A stretch of DNA of 64,000 nt from Polaribacter sp. HaHaR_3_91 (GTDB taxonomy: Bacteria; Bacteroidota; Bacteroidia; Flavobacteriales; Flavobacteriaceae), in the NCBI RefSeq assembly GCF_019278525.1, contig NZ_CP058986.1, positions 434,001-498,000 of the forward strand, written 5' to 3'. Below the pieces are notes generated by a model, which was not told the origin of the DNA, searched no databases, and saw only the letters and a list, made by a program, of their open reading frames with translations. The position numbers and the translations under genes were made by a program. Shown in pieces: positions 1 through 9,621 of the stretch; within the stretch, counting starts at the first letter, position 1; every line of letters starts with the position of its first letter.

Positions 1-2613
1 ATTACCGTTGGTTTTTTACCAGAAATTATAAATGTTGAGCAGTTTATCAATAAAATTTCAGGAATAGAAAAAGCAGATAGCATTCAATTATTATTTCACT
101 TTTACACTATTTATAAGGGGATAGAGAAGGAACCGGTAACTTTTGATGTCTTTGCATCTTGGGCTTTTACGGTTATTCAAGATTTTAACGAGATAGATCA
201 ACACTTAATAGAAACAAAAGATATCTTTCATTATTTAAGAGATATTCAGCGTTTAAAAAAATGGTCTGTAGAGGGAGAGTTTAAAGAAACAGAATTAATG
301 AAGGATCATTATTTGTTTCTAGAAAAACTTAACACGTACTACAATGCATTTTACCAATTTTTAAAAGAAAATAATATAGGGTATCAAGGTTTAATTTATA
401 GAGAATCTTGTAATAAAATAGATTACTTTTTAGAAGATAATGTAAATAAAAAGTTCTTTTTTATTGGTTTTAATGCTTTAAATGCTGCAGAGGAATTGTT
501 ATTTCAGAAAGTTTTAGAAGGTGGAAACTCAGAAATTTATTGGGATATTGATGAAGTTTTTTTTAAATCGAATCATCAAGCAGGTAAATTTATTAGAAGG
601 TATAAGAAAGAGTGGAGATATTATGAGAAAAATGATATAAAATCCTTAGGAGAAACCTTTTCTGCGCCTAAAAATATTGAAGTTATTGGTGCTTCTAAAA
701 ATACCACTCAAATTAAATATGCAGGTGAGATTTTAGAGAAAATTACAGATTTTAAAAATACTGCTTTGGTGTTAGCAGATGAAACATTGTTGCCAATCAC
801 TTTAAATTCTTTGCCTAAAAACATCAATGCTATTAACATTACCATGGGATATCCGTTAAAAGATGTGCCTACAACAAACTTGCTATTCTCTATATTTCAA
901 CTATTTATTTCTCAAGATAAATTGCAGAAATCTATTGTGAATGAGTTTTATTATAAAGATGTAATTCGGTTTTTAAAGCACCAATCTATTTACAGGTTAA
1001 TTCCCGAAATAGATGCCTTTTCAGACAATATAGCAAAACATAATCAGACGTTTATCAACCAGGATGATATTCATAAATTATTAGAAAATTCAGAAGTAGT
1101 ATTAAAACAAGTGTTGGTTTCAATATTTAGTACTTACGCTTCCGTAGATGAATTTATAGACAGAATTTTAAACTTAATAAACTACCTAAAAGAAGATGTT
1201 AGCGATTTAGAAAAAGAATATTTATTTCGATTTTACACCACATTTACGCAGTTAAAAACATTGCAAAATGAGTTTAAATATTTTCCAGATTTAAAAACAT
1301 TAGCACTGTTTTTTAGACAATTAATTTCTTCGGAAAGTTTATCATTTCAAGGAGAACCATTAAGAGGTTTGCAGTTAATGGGAATGTTAGAAACCCGTGT
1401 TTTAGATTTCGAAAACATCATTTTAGTTTCTACAAACGAAGGAGTTTTACCAGCTAGTAGTCAGCAAAATTCTTTTATTCCTTTTGATGTTAAAGTAGAG
1501 TTTGGCCTGCCAACCTATAGAGAAAAAGATGCTATTTTCTCATATCACTTTTTTAGATTAATGCAAAGAGCAAAAAACGTTTTTATCATTTATAATACAG
1601 AACACGACGTTTTAGGAAGTGGAGAAAAAAGTAGATTTGTTACGCAATTAGAAATGATGCGAACAGATGTAATTCAAAAAACGGTTGCTCCAAAAGTAGT
1701 GAATCAAAAAGTGGAATTGAAAGAAATTAAAAAGGATGAAACTGTTTTAGAAAAGCTGCAAGAATTGGCTGAAAAAGGAATTTCTCCATCTGCATTAACC
1801 AATTATTTATACAATCCGATTTCGTTTTATAAACAAAAAATAATAAAACTTAAAGAGTTTGAAGATGTAGAAGAAACCGTTGCCTATAATACGTTAGGTA
1901 CTGTTGTTCACGAAACTTTGGATGAATTGTATACGCCCTTTGTAAATAAGTTTTTACAAGCGGAAGACATCGATTCAATGAACAAGAAGTCGAAAGATTT
2001 AGTAGTAAAGCATTTTAAAGAAGCATTTAAAAACGGAGATATTTCTACAGGTAGAAATCGTTTAATTTTTGAAGTAGCCAACCGATTTGTCAATAATTTC
2101 TTAGCACAAGAAAAAGAATTATTAAAAGATAAAAACAATCAATTAAAGATTCTTGCAACTGAAGAAAATTTATCCGCAGAAATAGAAATTGAAGGAATCG
2201 ATTTTCCTATTAAAATTCACGGTCAAGTAGATCGAGTGGATGAGCTCAATGGTGTTTTGCGCATTATTGATTATAAAACGGGCATGGTTAGTAGCTCCGA
2301 TTTACGCGTGGTAGAATTCGAAAAACTAAGAGAAAAAGAGCAACACAAAGCCATTCAGGTACTACTATATGCTTATTTGTACACTAAAAGTAAAAACTAC
2401 GATTTTAAGAAACCTTTAGAAGGTGGTATTTATTCTTTTAAGAACTTAAATAGTGGTTTTTTATCAATTAATTTTTCATCGAATTATAGAAAGCCAGATG
2501 TAGAAATTACCGAAGATAAATTAGAAGAATTTATTGTTGAGATAAAAGCGTATATTAAAGAGATGTATACCTTAGATATAGATTTTATTGAACCCGCAGA
2601 TTTAAAATATTAA
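1..2613 (+). CDS. PD-(D/E)XK nuclease family protein (AddB-like), 5' end outside window
   Basis: The reading frame is open from base 1, so this is the C-terminal 870 residues of a longer protein; the first in-frame ATG at 298 is internal. The C-terminal part carries the RecB/AddB-type nuclease signature: a histidine in a GTVVHETL motif near residue 637, then GQVDRVDE (Asp about 744) and IIDYKTG (Asp about 757, Lys about 759). The middle part resembles an inactivated helicase, with LVSTNEGVLP and a stretch around ENIILVST. Bacteroidota carry such a protein as the AddB-like partner of an AddA/UvrD-type helicase-nuclease that processes double-strand breaks. That partner would be expected upstream, outside the window. 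The nuclease fold is clear; the AddB role comes from family knowledge. Confidence 0.85.
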   Translation: MTVGFLPEIINVEQFINKISGIEKADSIQLLFHFYTIYKGIEKEPVTFDVFASWAFTVIQDFNEIDQHLIETKDIFHYLRDIQRLKKWSVEGEFKETELMKDHYLFLEKLNTYYNAFYQFLKENNIGYQGLIYRESCNKIDYFLEDNVNKKFFFIGFNALNAAEELLFQKVLEGGNSEIYWDIDEVFFKSNHQAGKFIRRYKKEWRYYEKNDIKSLGETFSAPKNIEVIGASKNTTQIKYAGEILEKITDFKNTALVLADETLLPITLNSLPKNINAINITMGYPLKDVPTTNLLFSIFQLFISQDKLQKSIVNEFYYKDVIRFLKHQSIYRLIPEIDAFSDNIAKHNQTFINQDDIHKLLENSEVVLKQVLVSIFSTYASVDEFIDRILNLINYLKEDVSDLEKEYLFRFYTTFTQLKTLQNEFKYFPDLKTLALFFRQLISSESLSFQGEPLRGLQLMGMLETRVLDFENIILVSTNEGVLPASSQQNSFIPFDVKVEFGLPTYREKDAIFSYHFFRLMQRAKNVFIIYNTEHDVLGSGEKSRFVTQLEMMRTDVIQKTVAPKVVNQKVELKEIKKDETVLEKLQELAEKGISPSALTNYLYNPISFYKQKIIKLKEFEDVEETVAYNTLGTVVHETLDELYTPFVNKFLQAEDIDSMNKKSKDLVVKHFKEAFKNGDISTGRNRLIFEVANRFVNNFLAQEKELLKDKNNQLKILATEENLSAEIEIEGIDFPIKIHGQVDRVDELNGVLRIIDYKTGMVSSSDLRVVEFEKLREKEQHKAIQVLLYAYLYTKSKNYDFKKPLEGGIYSFKNLNSGFLSINFSSNYRKPDVEITEDKLEEFIVEIKAYIKEMYTLDIDFIEPADLKY

Positions 2614-2620
2614 AATATTT

Positions 2621-2706
2621 TTTTGGCGTTACCACAAGGGGCAGGTTTTCCGTTACAAGTCCTCGTTCCTACCTCACTGTGGGCTTTTCACTGCAATCCT
2701 TAACGC
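2621..2706 (+). repeat. Dispersed intergenic element, family B copy 1
   Basis: This non-coding stretch opens with GGCGTTACCACAAGGGGCAG and closes with CTGCAATCCTTAACGC. The same opening and closing modules, degraded to different extents, recur at 11806-11896 and 57325-57407, with a reverse-type variant at 5630-5700 and 43931-44009. It lies between the nuclease gene and the MATE gene, just upstream of the latter's putative promoter. Confidence 0.6.
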
Positions 2707-2715
2707 AAATGTAAT

Positions 2716-2723
2716 TACCTTTG
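2716..2723 (+). promoter_or_regulatory. Putative -7 box of the MATE gene
   Basis: TACCTTTG matches the Bacteroidota sigma-A -7 consensus TAnnTTTG. It ends 14 bases before the TTG start at 2738, so the leader would be very short. No clear -33 TTG is visible. Confidence 0.4.
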
Positions 2724-2737
2724 TAAAAAATAATTTT

Positions 2738-4072
2738 TTGAGCACAACTATTACTTTAAAGAAGATTAATAAGTTAGCAATTCCTGCTTTAATTGCAGGT
2801 ATAGCAGAACCATTATTATCTATTACAGACACAGCAATTATTGGTAACATCTCTGAAAATGCAACAGAAAGTTTGGCCGCTGTGGGAATTGTAGGCGCAT
2901 TCATTTCTATGTTAATTTGGGTTTTCGGACAAATCAGAAGTGCCATTTCTTCTATTCTTTCGCAATATGTTGGCGCCAACAAATTAGATGAAGTAAAAGG
3001 ATTACCAGCGCAAGCAATTGCCATTGTAGTTTTTGGAAGTTTAATTATATTGGCAATTTCATATCCGTTTGCAAAACAAATTTTTGAATTTTATAATGCA
3101 TCCGGAACTGTTTTAGAGTATTGTGTTACCTATTTTAAAATACGAATATTCGGATTCCCATTTTCACTTTTTGTATTTGCTGTATTTGGTGTTTTTAGAG
3201 GTTTACAAAACACTTATTATCCAATGATTATTGCAATTATAGGGGCTTTGTTAAATGTTTTTTTAGACATTATTCTAGTATACGGAATTGAAGGCTATAT
3301 ACCAGCTATGAATATAGAAGGTGCTGCATATGCAAGTATTATCGCTCAAATTACTATGGCTATTATTGCCTTAGTTATGTTGCTAAAAAAAACGTCTATA
3401 TCCTTAAGAATTAGTTTTCCTTTTCATAATGAAGTGCCGCGTTTGTTAGGAATGATAGGAAATCTTTTTGTAAGAACTATTGCCTTAAATACCGCTTTAT
3501 ACTTTGCTACTTCCTATGCAACAGATTATGGTAAAGAATACATTGCTGCCTATACAATTGGTGTTAATATTTGGTTGTTAGGTGCTTTTATGGTAGATGG
3601 GTATGCTAGTGCAGGAAATATATTATCTGGAAAATTTTTAGGAGCAAAAGATTATACTTCTTTAGTAGAACTAAGTAATAAACTTTTAAAATATGGTTTG
3701 GCAATAGGGGTGCTTATTGGTCTGATTGGTTTTATTTTTTACAATTTCATCGGACAAATTTTTACGAAAGAACCTGCTGTTTTAGAACAGTTTTACAATG
3801 TTTTTTGGATTGTTTTATTAATGCAACCTATAAATGCCATCACTTTTATTTTTGATGGAATGTTTAAAGGAATGGGAGAAATGAAATATTTAAGAAACCT
3901 CTTACTTCTTTCTACTGCATTGGTTTTTATACCCACATTATTAGTTTTTGATTATTTTGATTTAAAATTAATTGCAATTTGGATTGCCTTTACACTTTGG
4001 ATGATTGCAAGAGGATTGCCATTAATTATTAGGTTTAGATCTAAGTTTATACCATTAGTAATCAACGAATAA
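2738..4072 (+). CDS. MATE family efflux transporter (DinF/NorM-like)
   Basis: This 444-residue polytopic inner-membrane protein has about 12 hydrophobic segments in two related halves, the normal MATE size. The N-terminal PALIAGIAEPLLSITDTAIIG region is typical of DinF-like MATE transporters, which expel drugs or organic cations using a Na+ or H+ gradient. The start is TTG at 2738: it is preceded by a -7 box, and the next in-frame Met lies about 60 residues inside the protein, past the first membrane helix. The gene seems to stand alone, between two repeat elements. The substrate cannot be read from the sequence. Confidence 0.9.
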   Translation: MSTTITLKKINKLAIPALIAGIAEPLLSITDTAIIGNISENATESLAAVGIVGAFISMLIWVFGQIRSAISSILSQYVGANKLDEVKGLPAQAIAIVVFGSLIILAISYPFAKQIFEFYNASGTVLEYCVTYFKIRIFGFPFSLFVFAVFGVFRGLQNTYYPMIIAIIGALLNVFLDIILVYGIEGYIPAMNIEGAAYASIIAQITMAIIALVMLLKKTSISLRISFPFHNEVPRLLGMIGNLFVRTIALNTALYFATSYATDYGKEYIAAYTIGVNIWLLGAFMVDGYASAGNILSGKFLGAKDYTSLVELSNKLLKYGLAIGVLIGLIGFIFYNFIGQIFTKEPAVLEQFYNVFWIVLLMQPINAITFIFDGMFKGMGEMKYLRNLLLLSTALVFIPTLLVFDYFDLKLIAIWIAFTLWMIARGLPLIIRFRSKFIPLVINE

Positions 4073-4080
4073 TTTTTACG

Positions 4081-4120
4081 TGTCATTCCGAAATGAGCTT
4101 TTAGCGATTGAAGAATCTCT
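4081..4120 (+). repeat. Dispersed palindromic element, family A (half copy)
   Basis: TGTCATTCCGAAATGAGC is followed by GATTGAAGAATCTC. Nearly the same sequence occurs at 57264-57312 and 57482-57526. The rest of 4073-4218 shows no gene. Confidence 0.55.
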
Positions 4121-4218
4121 TTTTTAATTTCTTTGATTGAACTTCTGAATACTAAATAGTCTCATTTTGAAAAGACATTCAAAATAAAATCCACTATTTT
4201 TACAAAAAGATACATTTT

Positions 4219-4980
4219 ATGAGCACTACAAGACAAAACGGAAGTTTATTTACGAGTATTCAAAATAAAATTGCAACTATAGAATTTGGACATCCTGCGA
4301 GCAATTCTTTCCCGAGTGAATTATTAGGGAGGTTAAGTAAAGAATTACTTTCAGTAGGAAATAATGAAGACGTTTCTGTTATTATTTTAAAGTCTGAAGG
4401 CGAAAAAGCTTTTTGTGCTGGTGCTTCTTTTGATGAGTTAGTCGCTATTTCTAATTTAGAAGAAGGTAAACAATTCTTTTCTGGTTTTGCAAACGTAATA
4501 AATGCCATGAGAACTTGTGGTAAATTAATTATTGGGAGTGTTCAAGGAAAAACTGTTGGTGGTGGAGTTGGTTTAGCTGCTGCTTGCGATTATGTCTTGG
4601 CAACTGAAAGTGCATCCATAAAATTATCTGAATTTACCATAGGAATTGGCCCTTTTGTAATTGAACCTGCTGTAACACGTAAAATTGGTGTTGCAGGAAC
4701 GGCTGAATTAACATTAGATGCAACCAATTGGAAAAATGCGTATTGGGCAAAAGAAAAAGGCTTGTATGCTAGGGTTTTTGAATCTCAAAAAGAATTAGAG
4801 AAAGAAGTAGAATTGTTATCAGAAAAATTGGCTTCCTACAATCCTGTAGCTTTATCAGAAATGAAGAAAGCACTGTGGCAAGGAACTGAAAATTGGACTG
4901 ATTTATTAGCCGAAAGAGCTGCTGTTTCTGGTGAATTGGTTTTATCTGAATTTACAAAAAGAGCATTAGAGAAATTTTAA
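4219..4980 (+). CDS. Enoyl-CoA hydratase/isomerase (crotonase) family protein
   Basis: This 253-residue cytoplasmic enzyme has the crotonase fold. The first oxyanion-hole segment is KAFCAGASFDEL and the second is GKTVGGGVGLAAACDYV near residues 110-122. Aligned by eye to rat mitochondrial enoyl-CoA hydratase, the residue matching catalytic Glu144 is Gly118, whereas the Glu164 equivalent is kept as Glu138 in KLSEFTIG. A single acidic residue is more usual in isomerases or other crotonase activities than in a classical hydratase. The downstream neighbour, a MOSC protein 29 bases away, may be co-transcribed but offers no pathway clue. The acyl-CoA substrate is unknown. Confidence 0.88.
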   Translation: MSTTRQNGSLFTSIQNKIATIEFGHPASNSFPSELLGRLSKELLSVGNNEDVSVIILKSEGEKAFCAGASFDELVAISNLEEGKQFFSGFANVINAMRTCGKLIIGSVQGKTVGGGVGLAAACDYVLATESASIKLSEFTIGIGPFVIEPAVTRKIGVAGTAELTLDATNWKNAYWAKEKGLYARVFESQKELEKEVELLSEKLASYNPVALSEMKKALWQGTENWTDLLAERAAVSGELVLSEFTKRALEKF

Positions 4981-5009
4981 AAATAATCTATAAGATTTTA
5001 TATTTAAGA

Positions 5010-5573
5010 ATGAAAATCATTTCAACAAATATTGGGGAACGAAAAGAAATAGACTATAAAGGTACCTTGGTTACTACGGGAATTTTTAAATACTCTGTAG
5101 ATAAACCTATCTTTTTAGATATCGAAGATGTAAAGGGAGATGCTATTTGCGATAGAGAAAATCATGGTGGAGTTTTGCAAGCAGTTTACGGATATTCTCT
5201 AAAACATTATGAATATTGGGATGCTGTTTTTCCGAAAGTAGATTTTGAAATGGGAATCTTCGGAGAAAACTTAACGATTGATGATTTAGATGAAACAAAA
5301 ATTCATCAAGGAGATACGTTTAAAGTAGGTGAAACCATTTTAGAAGCAACTGTACAAAGAGATCCTTGTTATAAATTAGGTGTTCGTTTTAACAATATGA
5401 AAATTGTAAAGAGGTTTTGGAAAACTACTTTTTGTGGTGCTTATTTTAAAGTTTTACAAACTGGTTTTGTAAAATCTGGTGATGAATTTATAAAAATAAA
5501 AAGTTGTCCAGAAAATCCAACTATTGCAGATTTGTTTGTTACAAAAAGAATTTTAAACGGAATTGACGCATAG
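5010..5573 (+). CDS. MOSC domain-containing protein (YiiM-like)
   Basis: This 187-residue soluble protein consists mostly of a MOSC domain, the beta-rich sulfur-carrier domain shared with molybdenum cofactor sulfurase. The diagnostic DRENHGGVLQAVYGYS block and the conserved cysteine in QRDPCYKLGVRF (Cys120) are both present. The usual block reads HGG followed by D or V then QAV, so the Leu here is a small variation. YiiM-type MOSC proteins are linked to molybdenum cofactor-dependent reduction of N-hydroxylated compounds, with the Cys as presumed sulfur ligand. No molybdopterin genes are nearby, so the physiological partner is open. Confidence 0.87.
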   Translation: MKIISTNIGERKEIDYKGTLVTTGIFKYSVDKPIFLDIEDVKGDAICDRENHGGVLQAVYGYSLKHYEYWDAVFPKVDFEMGIFGENLTIDDLDETKIHQGDTFKVGETILEATVQRDPCYKLGVRFNNMKIVKRFWKTTFCGAYFKVLQTGFVKSGDEFIKIKSCPENPTIADLFVTKRILNGIDA

Positions 5574-5629
5574 TTTTACTATTTAAAAAGAGGCTTGTTT
5601 TAAGGGTATTAAAATAGCTAGCAAACAAG

Positions 5630-5700
5630 TTTAGCCCAGATTGAAACGGCATCCTTTTTTGAGGAACGATAAAAAGATATAGTGTAAAGCTGGAAATAGC
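5630..5700 (-). repeat. Dispersed intergenic element, family B (reverse type)
   Basis: On the plus strand this reads TTTAGCCCAGATTGAAACGG, then GCATCC with a T-run, an AAAAAGATATAG block, and AAAGCTGGAAATAGC. The same modules appear in the opposite orientation at 43931-44009. It fills most of the gap between the convergent MOSC and holB genes. Confidence 0.6.
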
Positions 5701-6845
5701 TACGAAACCGTTTCTTCTTTTTTGTGTAAAAAACGAGTCAATTTCATGGATAAATCTAACAAAATAATCTTTGGATTTCCGTTTCTTTCTATGTGGTACA
5801 TGGCATCATTTAGTTCTTTTTCGATGTTTAAAATATTGCCAGAATGAACAAAAGGTGCAAATTTAGAAAGATTGAATCCGGTTTTAGATTCCATAAAAAC
5901 CAAGTGATCCGATTTATAATTTAGCAACAATGCTTGTCTAAAAAATTGTAAACAATAGTCTAAAAAACGTTTTTGAGTTTCACGTCCAGTTTTGGCAATG
6001 GTGTCCGACCATTCGATTAATTGTTGCACAACGGCAGCATTTCCTTTCGCTTTAAAAGCAGTTCTAATCCATGCAATAAACCATTCTTCAAAAACAAGAT
6101 CGCTAGAATCGTTTTGTAACAGTTGTAATGCTTTGTTGAAATTTCCTTCTGCTTGATGTGCAATTTTAGTAGCATTATTTTCTGAAACTTGATGCTTTTC
6201 AACTAGCGCATTAGAAATATCTTGCTCACTTAAAACAGGAAAATGTAATGCCTGACAGCGAGATCTTATGGTATTTATAATCTGACCTTCATTTTCTGTA
6301 ATTAAAATAAAGACCGTTTTTTCTGGTGGCTCTTCAATTAATTTTAGCAATTTATTGGCGGCAGCAATATTCATTTTTTCTGCCATCCAAATAATCATCA
6401 CTTTAAAGCCACCTTCGTAACTTTTAAGACGAAGTTTTTTTACCACTTCTTCTGCTTCATCAACTCCAATAATTCCTTGTTTGTTTTCTACACCAATATG
6501 TTGCAGCCAATTAAATAAACTTCCGTAAGGTTGGGTTTCTATAAAACTTCTCCAATCTTCTAAAAACAAACTACTAACAGGATGTTTTTTTACGTTATCA
6601 TTGGAAGTAACTGGGTAGGTGAAATGTAAATCTGGATGCTGTAATTTGTCGCATTTTAAGTTGCAGACATCAACATTATCAGAAAAATTACACAATAAAA
6701 ACTGTGCGTACGCAATTGCCATAGGCAAAGTTCCGCTACCTTCTTTCCCTACAAATAATTGAGCATGTGGTATTCTGCCGTTTTCAGCAGATACTTTTAA
6801 GTGTTTTTTAATGTGTTCTTGTCCGATAATTTGGTTGAAAAGCAT
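5700..6845 (-). CDS. holB: DNA polymerase III subunit delta' (clamp-loader component)
   Basis: This 381-residue AAA+ clamp-loader subunit opens with LFNQIIGQEHIKKHLK, typical of Bacteroidota delta'. A cysteine set (around CNFSDNVDVCNLKC) probably binds zinc, and the sensor region contains KLLKLIEEPPEKT and NTIRSRCQ, the conserved SRC motif. The P-loop position reads GKEGSGTLPMA and lacks the GK[T/S] needed for ATP binding, as expected for the non-ATPase delta' subunit. I start it at the ATG at 6845, not the upstream in-frame TTG at 6851, because that TTG lies inside a TATATTTG -7 box. The transcript would then be almost leaderless. Confidence 0.9.
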   Translation of the reverse strand: MLFNQIIGQEHIKKHLKVSAENGRIPHAQLFVGKEGSGTLPMAIAYAQFLLCNFSDNVDVCNLKCDKLQHPDLHFTYPVTSNDNVKKHPVSSLFLEDWRSFIETQPYGSLFNWLQHIGVENKQGIIGVDEAEEVVKKLRLKSYEGGFKVMIIWMAEKMNIAAANKLLKLIEEPPEKTVFILITENEGQIINTIRSRCQALHFPVLSEQDISNALVEKHQVSENNATKIAHQAEGNFNKALQLLQNDSSDLVFEEWFIAWIRTAFKAKGNAAVVQQLIEWSDTIAKTGRETQKRFLDYCLQFFRQALLLNYKSDHLVFMESKTGFNLSKFAPFVHSGNILNIEKELNDAMYHIERNGNPKIILLDLSMKLTRFLHKKEETVS

Positions 6846-6848
6846 GGG

Positions 6849-6856
6849 CAAATATA
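6849..6856 (-). promoter_or_regulatory. Putative -7 box of holB
   Basis: Read on the minus strand this is TATATTTG, a perfect TAnnTTTG match that ends three bases before the holB ATG. If used, transcription would start at or within the start codon. No -33 TTG is seen at the usual spacing. Confidence 0.45.
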
Positions 6857-6994
6857 AAATTTGTTTGGCATTAATCCATTAATTTTAGAAGGCAATCTTT
6901 TTAAAGATTAAATATTTGAAAAGCGCAGTATTTGGCTTCGCAAACGTTGTATTAAATTTAAGGTTTAACATTTCTAAAAGTTTAAATAATTCGG

Positions 6995-7002
6995 TATTTT
7001 TG
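6995..7002 (+). promoter_or_regulatory. Putative -7 box of pgk
   Basis: TATTTTTG matches TAnnTTTG and ends 21 bases before the pgk ATG. A -33 box is not obvious. Confidence 0.4.
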
Positions 7003-7023
7003 TTGAAAATACATTAATAAAAG

Positions 7024-8211
7024 ATGAAAACATTAAAAGATTTTAATTTCAAGAATAAGAAGGCGTTAATTCGTGTAGATTTTAACGTGCCTTTAAATGA
7101 TAAATTTGAAGTAACAGATGCTACTAGAATTCAAGCTGCAAAATCTACGATTATAGATATTTTAGAGCAAGAAGGAAGCTGTATTTTAATGTCACATTTA
7201 GGGCGTCCAAAAGGATTTCAAGATGAATTTTCTTTAGGTCACATTGTAGAAAAAGCTACTGAAATTTTAGGAGTTAAAGTAAAGTTTGTTGCAGACTGTA
7301 TTGGAGATAAAGTAGAAGAAGCTGTTGCAAATTTACAATCTGGAGAAATCTTGTTATTAGAAAACTTACGTTTCTACGAAGAAGAGAAAAAAGGAGATGT
7401 TGCTTTTGCAGAAAAATTATCTAAATTAGGTGATGTTTATGTAAACGATGCTTTTGGTACTGCACACAGAGCACATGCATCAACAACAATTATTGCACAA
7501 TTTTTTCCAGAAAGCAAATGTTTTGGAAACTTATTAGCAAGAGAAATAGAAAGTATAGATAAAGTATTAAACAATTCTGAAAAACCAGTTTTAGCAATTT
7601 TAGGTGGTGCAAAAGTATCTTCTAAAATTACTGTTATTGAAAATATTTTAGACAAAGTAGATCACTTAATTATTGGTGGTGGAATGAGTTTTACTTTTAT
7701 TAAAGCACAAGGAGGAAAGATTGGAAACTCTATCTGTGAAGATGATAAAATGGAATTAGCTTTAGATATTTTAAAGCAAGCAAAAGAAAAAGGAGTAGAA
7801 GTTCATATACCTGTAGATGTTATTGCTGCTGATGATTTTTCTAACGATGCAAATACACAAACTTTAGATATTGATGCAATTCCTGATGGTTGGGAAGGAG
7901 TAGATGCTGGACCAAAATCTAGAGAGATTTTTGATACTGTTGTAAATAAGTGTAAAACTATTTTATGGAACGGACCTTTAGGTGTTTTTGAAATGGAATC
8001 TTTTGCAGGCGGAACAATTGCATTAGGTCATTCTATTGACAAAGCAACCAAAAACGGAGCGTTTTCTTTAGTTGGTGGAGGAGACTCTGTTGCTGCTGTT
8101 AAACAATTTGGTTTTGCAGATAAAGTAAGTTATGTTTCTACTGGTGGTGGAGCAATGTTAGAAATGTTAGAAGGTAAAACTTTACCAGGAATTGAGGCTA
8201 TCTTAAAATAA
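7024..8211 (+). CDS. pgk: Phosphoglycerate kinase
   Basis: This 395-residue cytoplasmic glycolytic enzyme interconverts 1,3-bisphosphoglycerate plus ADP and 3-phosphoglycerate plus ATP. The N-terminal substrate-binding signature [13 protein letters not shown] is at residues 12-24, followed by [10 protein letters not shown] and [11 protein letters not shown]. The nucleotide-binding domain has [19 protein letters not shown] and the C-terminal GGGDSVAAV and STGGGAMLE loops. The length is normal for a bacterial PGK and all landmark loops are present. It is monocistronic: it has its own promoter box, and a strong hairpin terminator follows at 8301. Confidence 0.98.
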   Translation: MKTLKDFNFKNKKALIRVDFNVPLNDKFEVTDATRIQAAKSTIIDILEQEGSCILMSHLGRPKGFQDEFSLGHIVEKATEILGVKVKFVADCIGDKVEEAVANLQSGEILLLENLRFYEEEKKGDVAFAEKLSKLGDVYVNDAFGTAHRAHASTTIIAQFFPESKCFGNLLAREIESIDKVLNNSEKPVLAILGGAKVSSKITVIENILDKVDHLIIGGGMSFTFIKAQGGKIGNSICEDDKMELALDILKQAKEKGVEVHIPVDVIAADDFSNDANTQTLDIDAIPDGWEGVDAGPKSREIFDTVVNKCKTILWNGPLGVFEMESFAGGTIALGHSIDKATKNGAFSLVGGGDSVAAVKQFGFADKVSYVSTGGGAMLEMLEGKTLPGIEAILK

Positions 8212-8300
8212 TGGTTTAATAGATAATTCTATTTTCAATTAACATTTAAGATATCAAACTGAGCTTGTCTAAGTTTCGTATTAAAATATAAATTTATTAA

Positions 8301-8338
8301 TAAGCGTGTAATTGTAAAATTACACGCTTATTGTTTTA
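8301..8338 (+). terminator. Rho-independent terminator after pgk
   Basis: The arms TAAGCGTGTAATT (8301-8313) and AATTACACGCTTA (8318-8330) form a perfect 13-bp stem with loop GTAA, followed by TTGTTTT. Confidence 0.85.
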
Positions 8339-8420
8339 TATAAGAATATATTATAATTTCGCAGTAAGTTTTTGTATAGTTACACGATTAAATATTTACA
8401 CAATTACACTTCATTTATAT

Positions 8421-9461
8421 ATGAAATACACAATATTACCAAATACAGATATTAAAGTTTCTAAGATTTGTTTAGGAACCATGACTTGGGGGAAACAAAA
8501 CACGCAACAAGAAGGTTTTGAACAAATGGATTATGCTTTAGAGCAAGGTGTAAACTTTTTTGATACCGCAGAACTATATGCTGTTCCTGCAACTCCAGAA
8601 ACGTATGGAACCACAGAAACTATTATTGGAAACTGGTTTAAAAAAACAGGAAACAGAGATAAAGTTGTTTTAGCAAGTAAAATTGCAGGTCCTGGTCCAT
8701 ATACGGCACATATTAGAAAAAACGGATTGGCTAAAGAAGCAATTATTGAGGCCGTAGAAGGTAGTCTTAAAAGACTGCAAACAGACTATATAGATTTGTA
8801 TCAGTTGCATTGGCCAGAAAGAGGGGTTAATTGTTTTGGTACGAGAGATTATCCTTACAAAACCTCAAATGAAGAGGCAGAAAATCATGTAGAGATTTTA
8901 GAAACTTTAGATGCCTTAATAAAACAAGGAAAAATAAGACAAATTGGTTTGTCTAATGAAACTCCTTGGGGAACCATGCAGTATTTACAAGCTGCTAAGG
9001 AATTGAATTTACCAAGAATGGCAACGATTCAGAATTCATATTCATTAATACATAGAAGTTATGAATACGGAATGTCTGAAGTGTCTATGAGAGAAAATAT
9101 AGGTTTATTAGCCTATTCTCCTTTGGCACAAGGTGTATTAACTGGTAAATATTTAAGAGGACAAAAACCTGCAGATGCAAGAGGAATTATATATCCTAAT
9201 TATATTACTCGATATCAAACAGGTGCTTCTGAGCAAGCGGTTTTAAAGTATGAAGAGATTGCGTTAAAAAACAAATTGAGTTTAACGGAGTTGTCTTTGG
9301 CTTATATAAATCAATTGCCATTTGTAACGGGTAATATTATTGGTGCATCTAAAATGAGTCAGTTAAAAGAAAATATTGGAAGTATAAATATTGATTTATC
9401 AGAAGAAATTTTAACTGAAATTGAAGCAGTTCACAAATTAATACCGAATCCTGCACCTTAG
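8421..9461 (+). CDS. Aldo/keto reductase family oxidoreductase (Tas-like)
   Basis: This 346-residue NADPH-dependent TIM-barrel oxidoreductase has the AKR landmarks: FFDTAELY holds the catalytic Asp and Tyr, the VVLASKI segment the catalytic Lys, and DLYQLHWPER the His. The C-terminal GASKMSQLKENI is the usual NADP-binding region. The overall pattern (CLGTMTWGKQ, CFGTRDYPYK) is closest to the E. coli Tas group, whose true substrate is not settled. The frame is open from 8331, but that extension is low-complexity and overlaps the pgk terminator, so I start at the ATG at 8421 (MKYTILPNT). It is a single gene with no pathway neighbours. Confidence 0.92.
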   Translation: MKYTILPNTDIKVSKICLGTMTWGKQNTQQEGFEQMDYALEQGVNFFDTAELYAVPATPETYGTTETIIGNWFKKTGNRDKVVLASKIAGPGPYTAHIRKNGLAKEAIIEAVEGSLKRLQTDYIDLYQLHWPERGVNCFGTRDYPYKTSNEEAENHVEILETLDALIKQGKIRQIGLSNETPWGTMQYLQAAKELNLPRMATIQNSYSLIHRSYEYGMSEVSMRENIGLLAYSPLAQGVLTGKYLRGQKPADARGIIYPNYITRYQTGASEQAVLKYEEIALKNKLSLTELSLAYINQLPFVTGNIIGASKMSQLKENIGSINIDLSEEILTEIEAVHKLIPNPAP

Positions 9462-9517
9462 GTTAGTATTCAGTCTTCAGTAGGCAGTATAAAAACAAAT
9501 TGTCTTAAAAACAAATT

Positions 9518-9579
9518 TGTCATGCTGAACTTGCGTAACTTCAATAATCATAAGAGTCTGAAATAAATTCAGATTGATA
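9518..9579 (+). repeat. Dispersed palindromic element, family A
   Basis: TGTCATGCTGAACTTG is paired with CTGAAATAAATTCAG about 40 bases later. The better preserved relative is at 37200-37275. Confidence 0.5.
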
Positions 9580-9615
9580 AAAAAATCCGATGAAAATTAT
9601 TTCATCGGATTTTTT
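9580..9615. terminator. Bidirectional hairpin terminator
   Basis: AAAAAATCCGATGAA (9580-9594) pairs perfectly with TTCATCGGATTTTTT (9601-9615) around a 6-base loop. It lies between the aldo/keto reductase and the convergent lipoprotein gene and carries a T-run on either strand. Confidence 0.8.
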
Positions 9616-9621
9616 ATTTAT

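Noticed and set aside
6846..6851. TTG at 6851 as start of holB
   Set aside because: It lies inside a TATATTTG -7 box, and the ATG at 6845 gives the conserved N-terminus.
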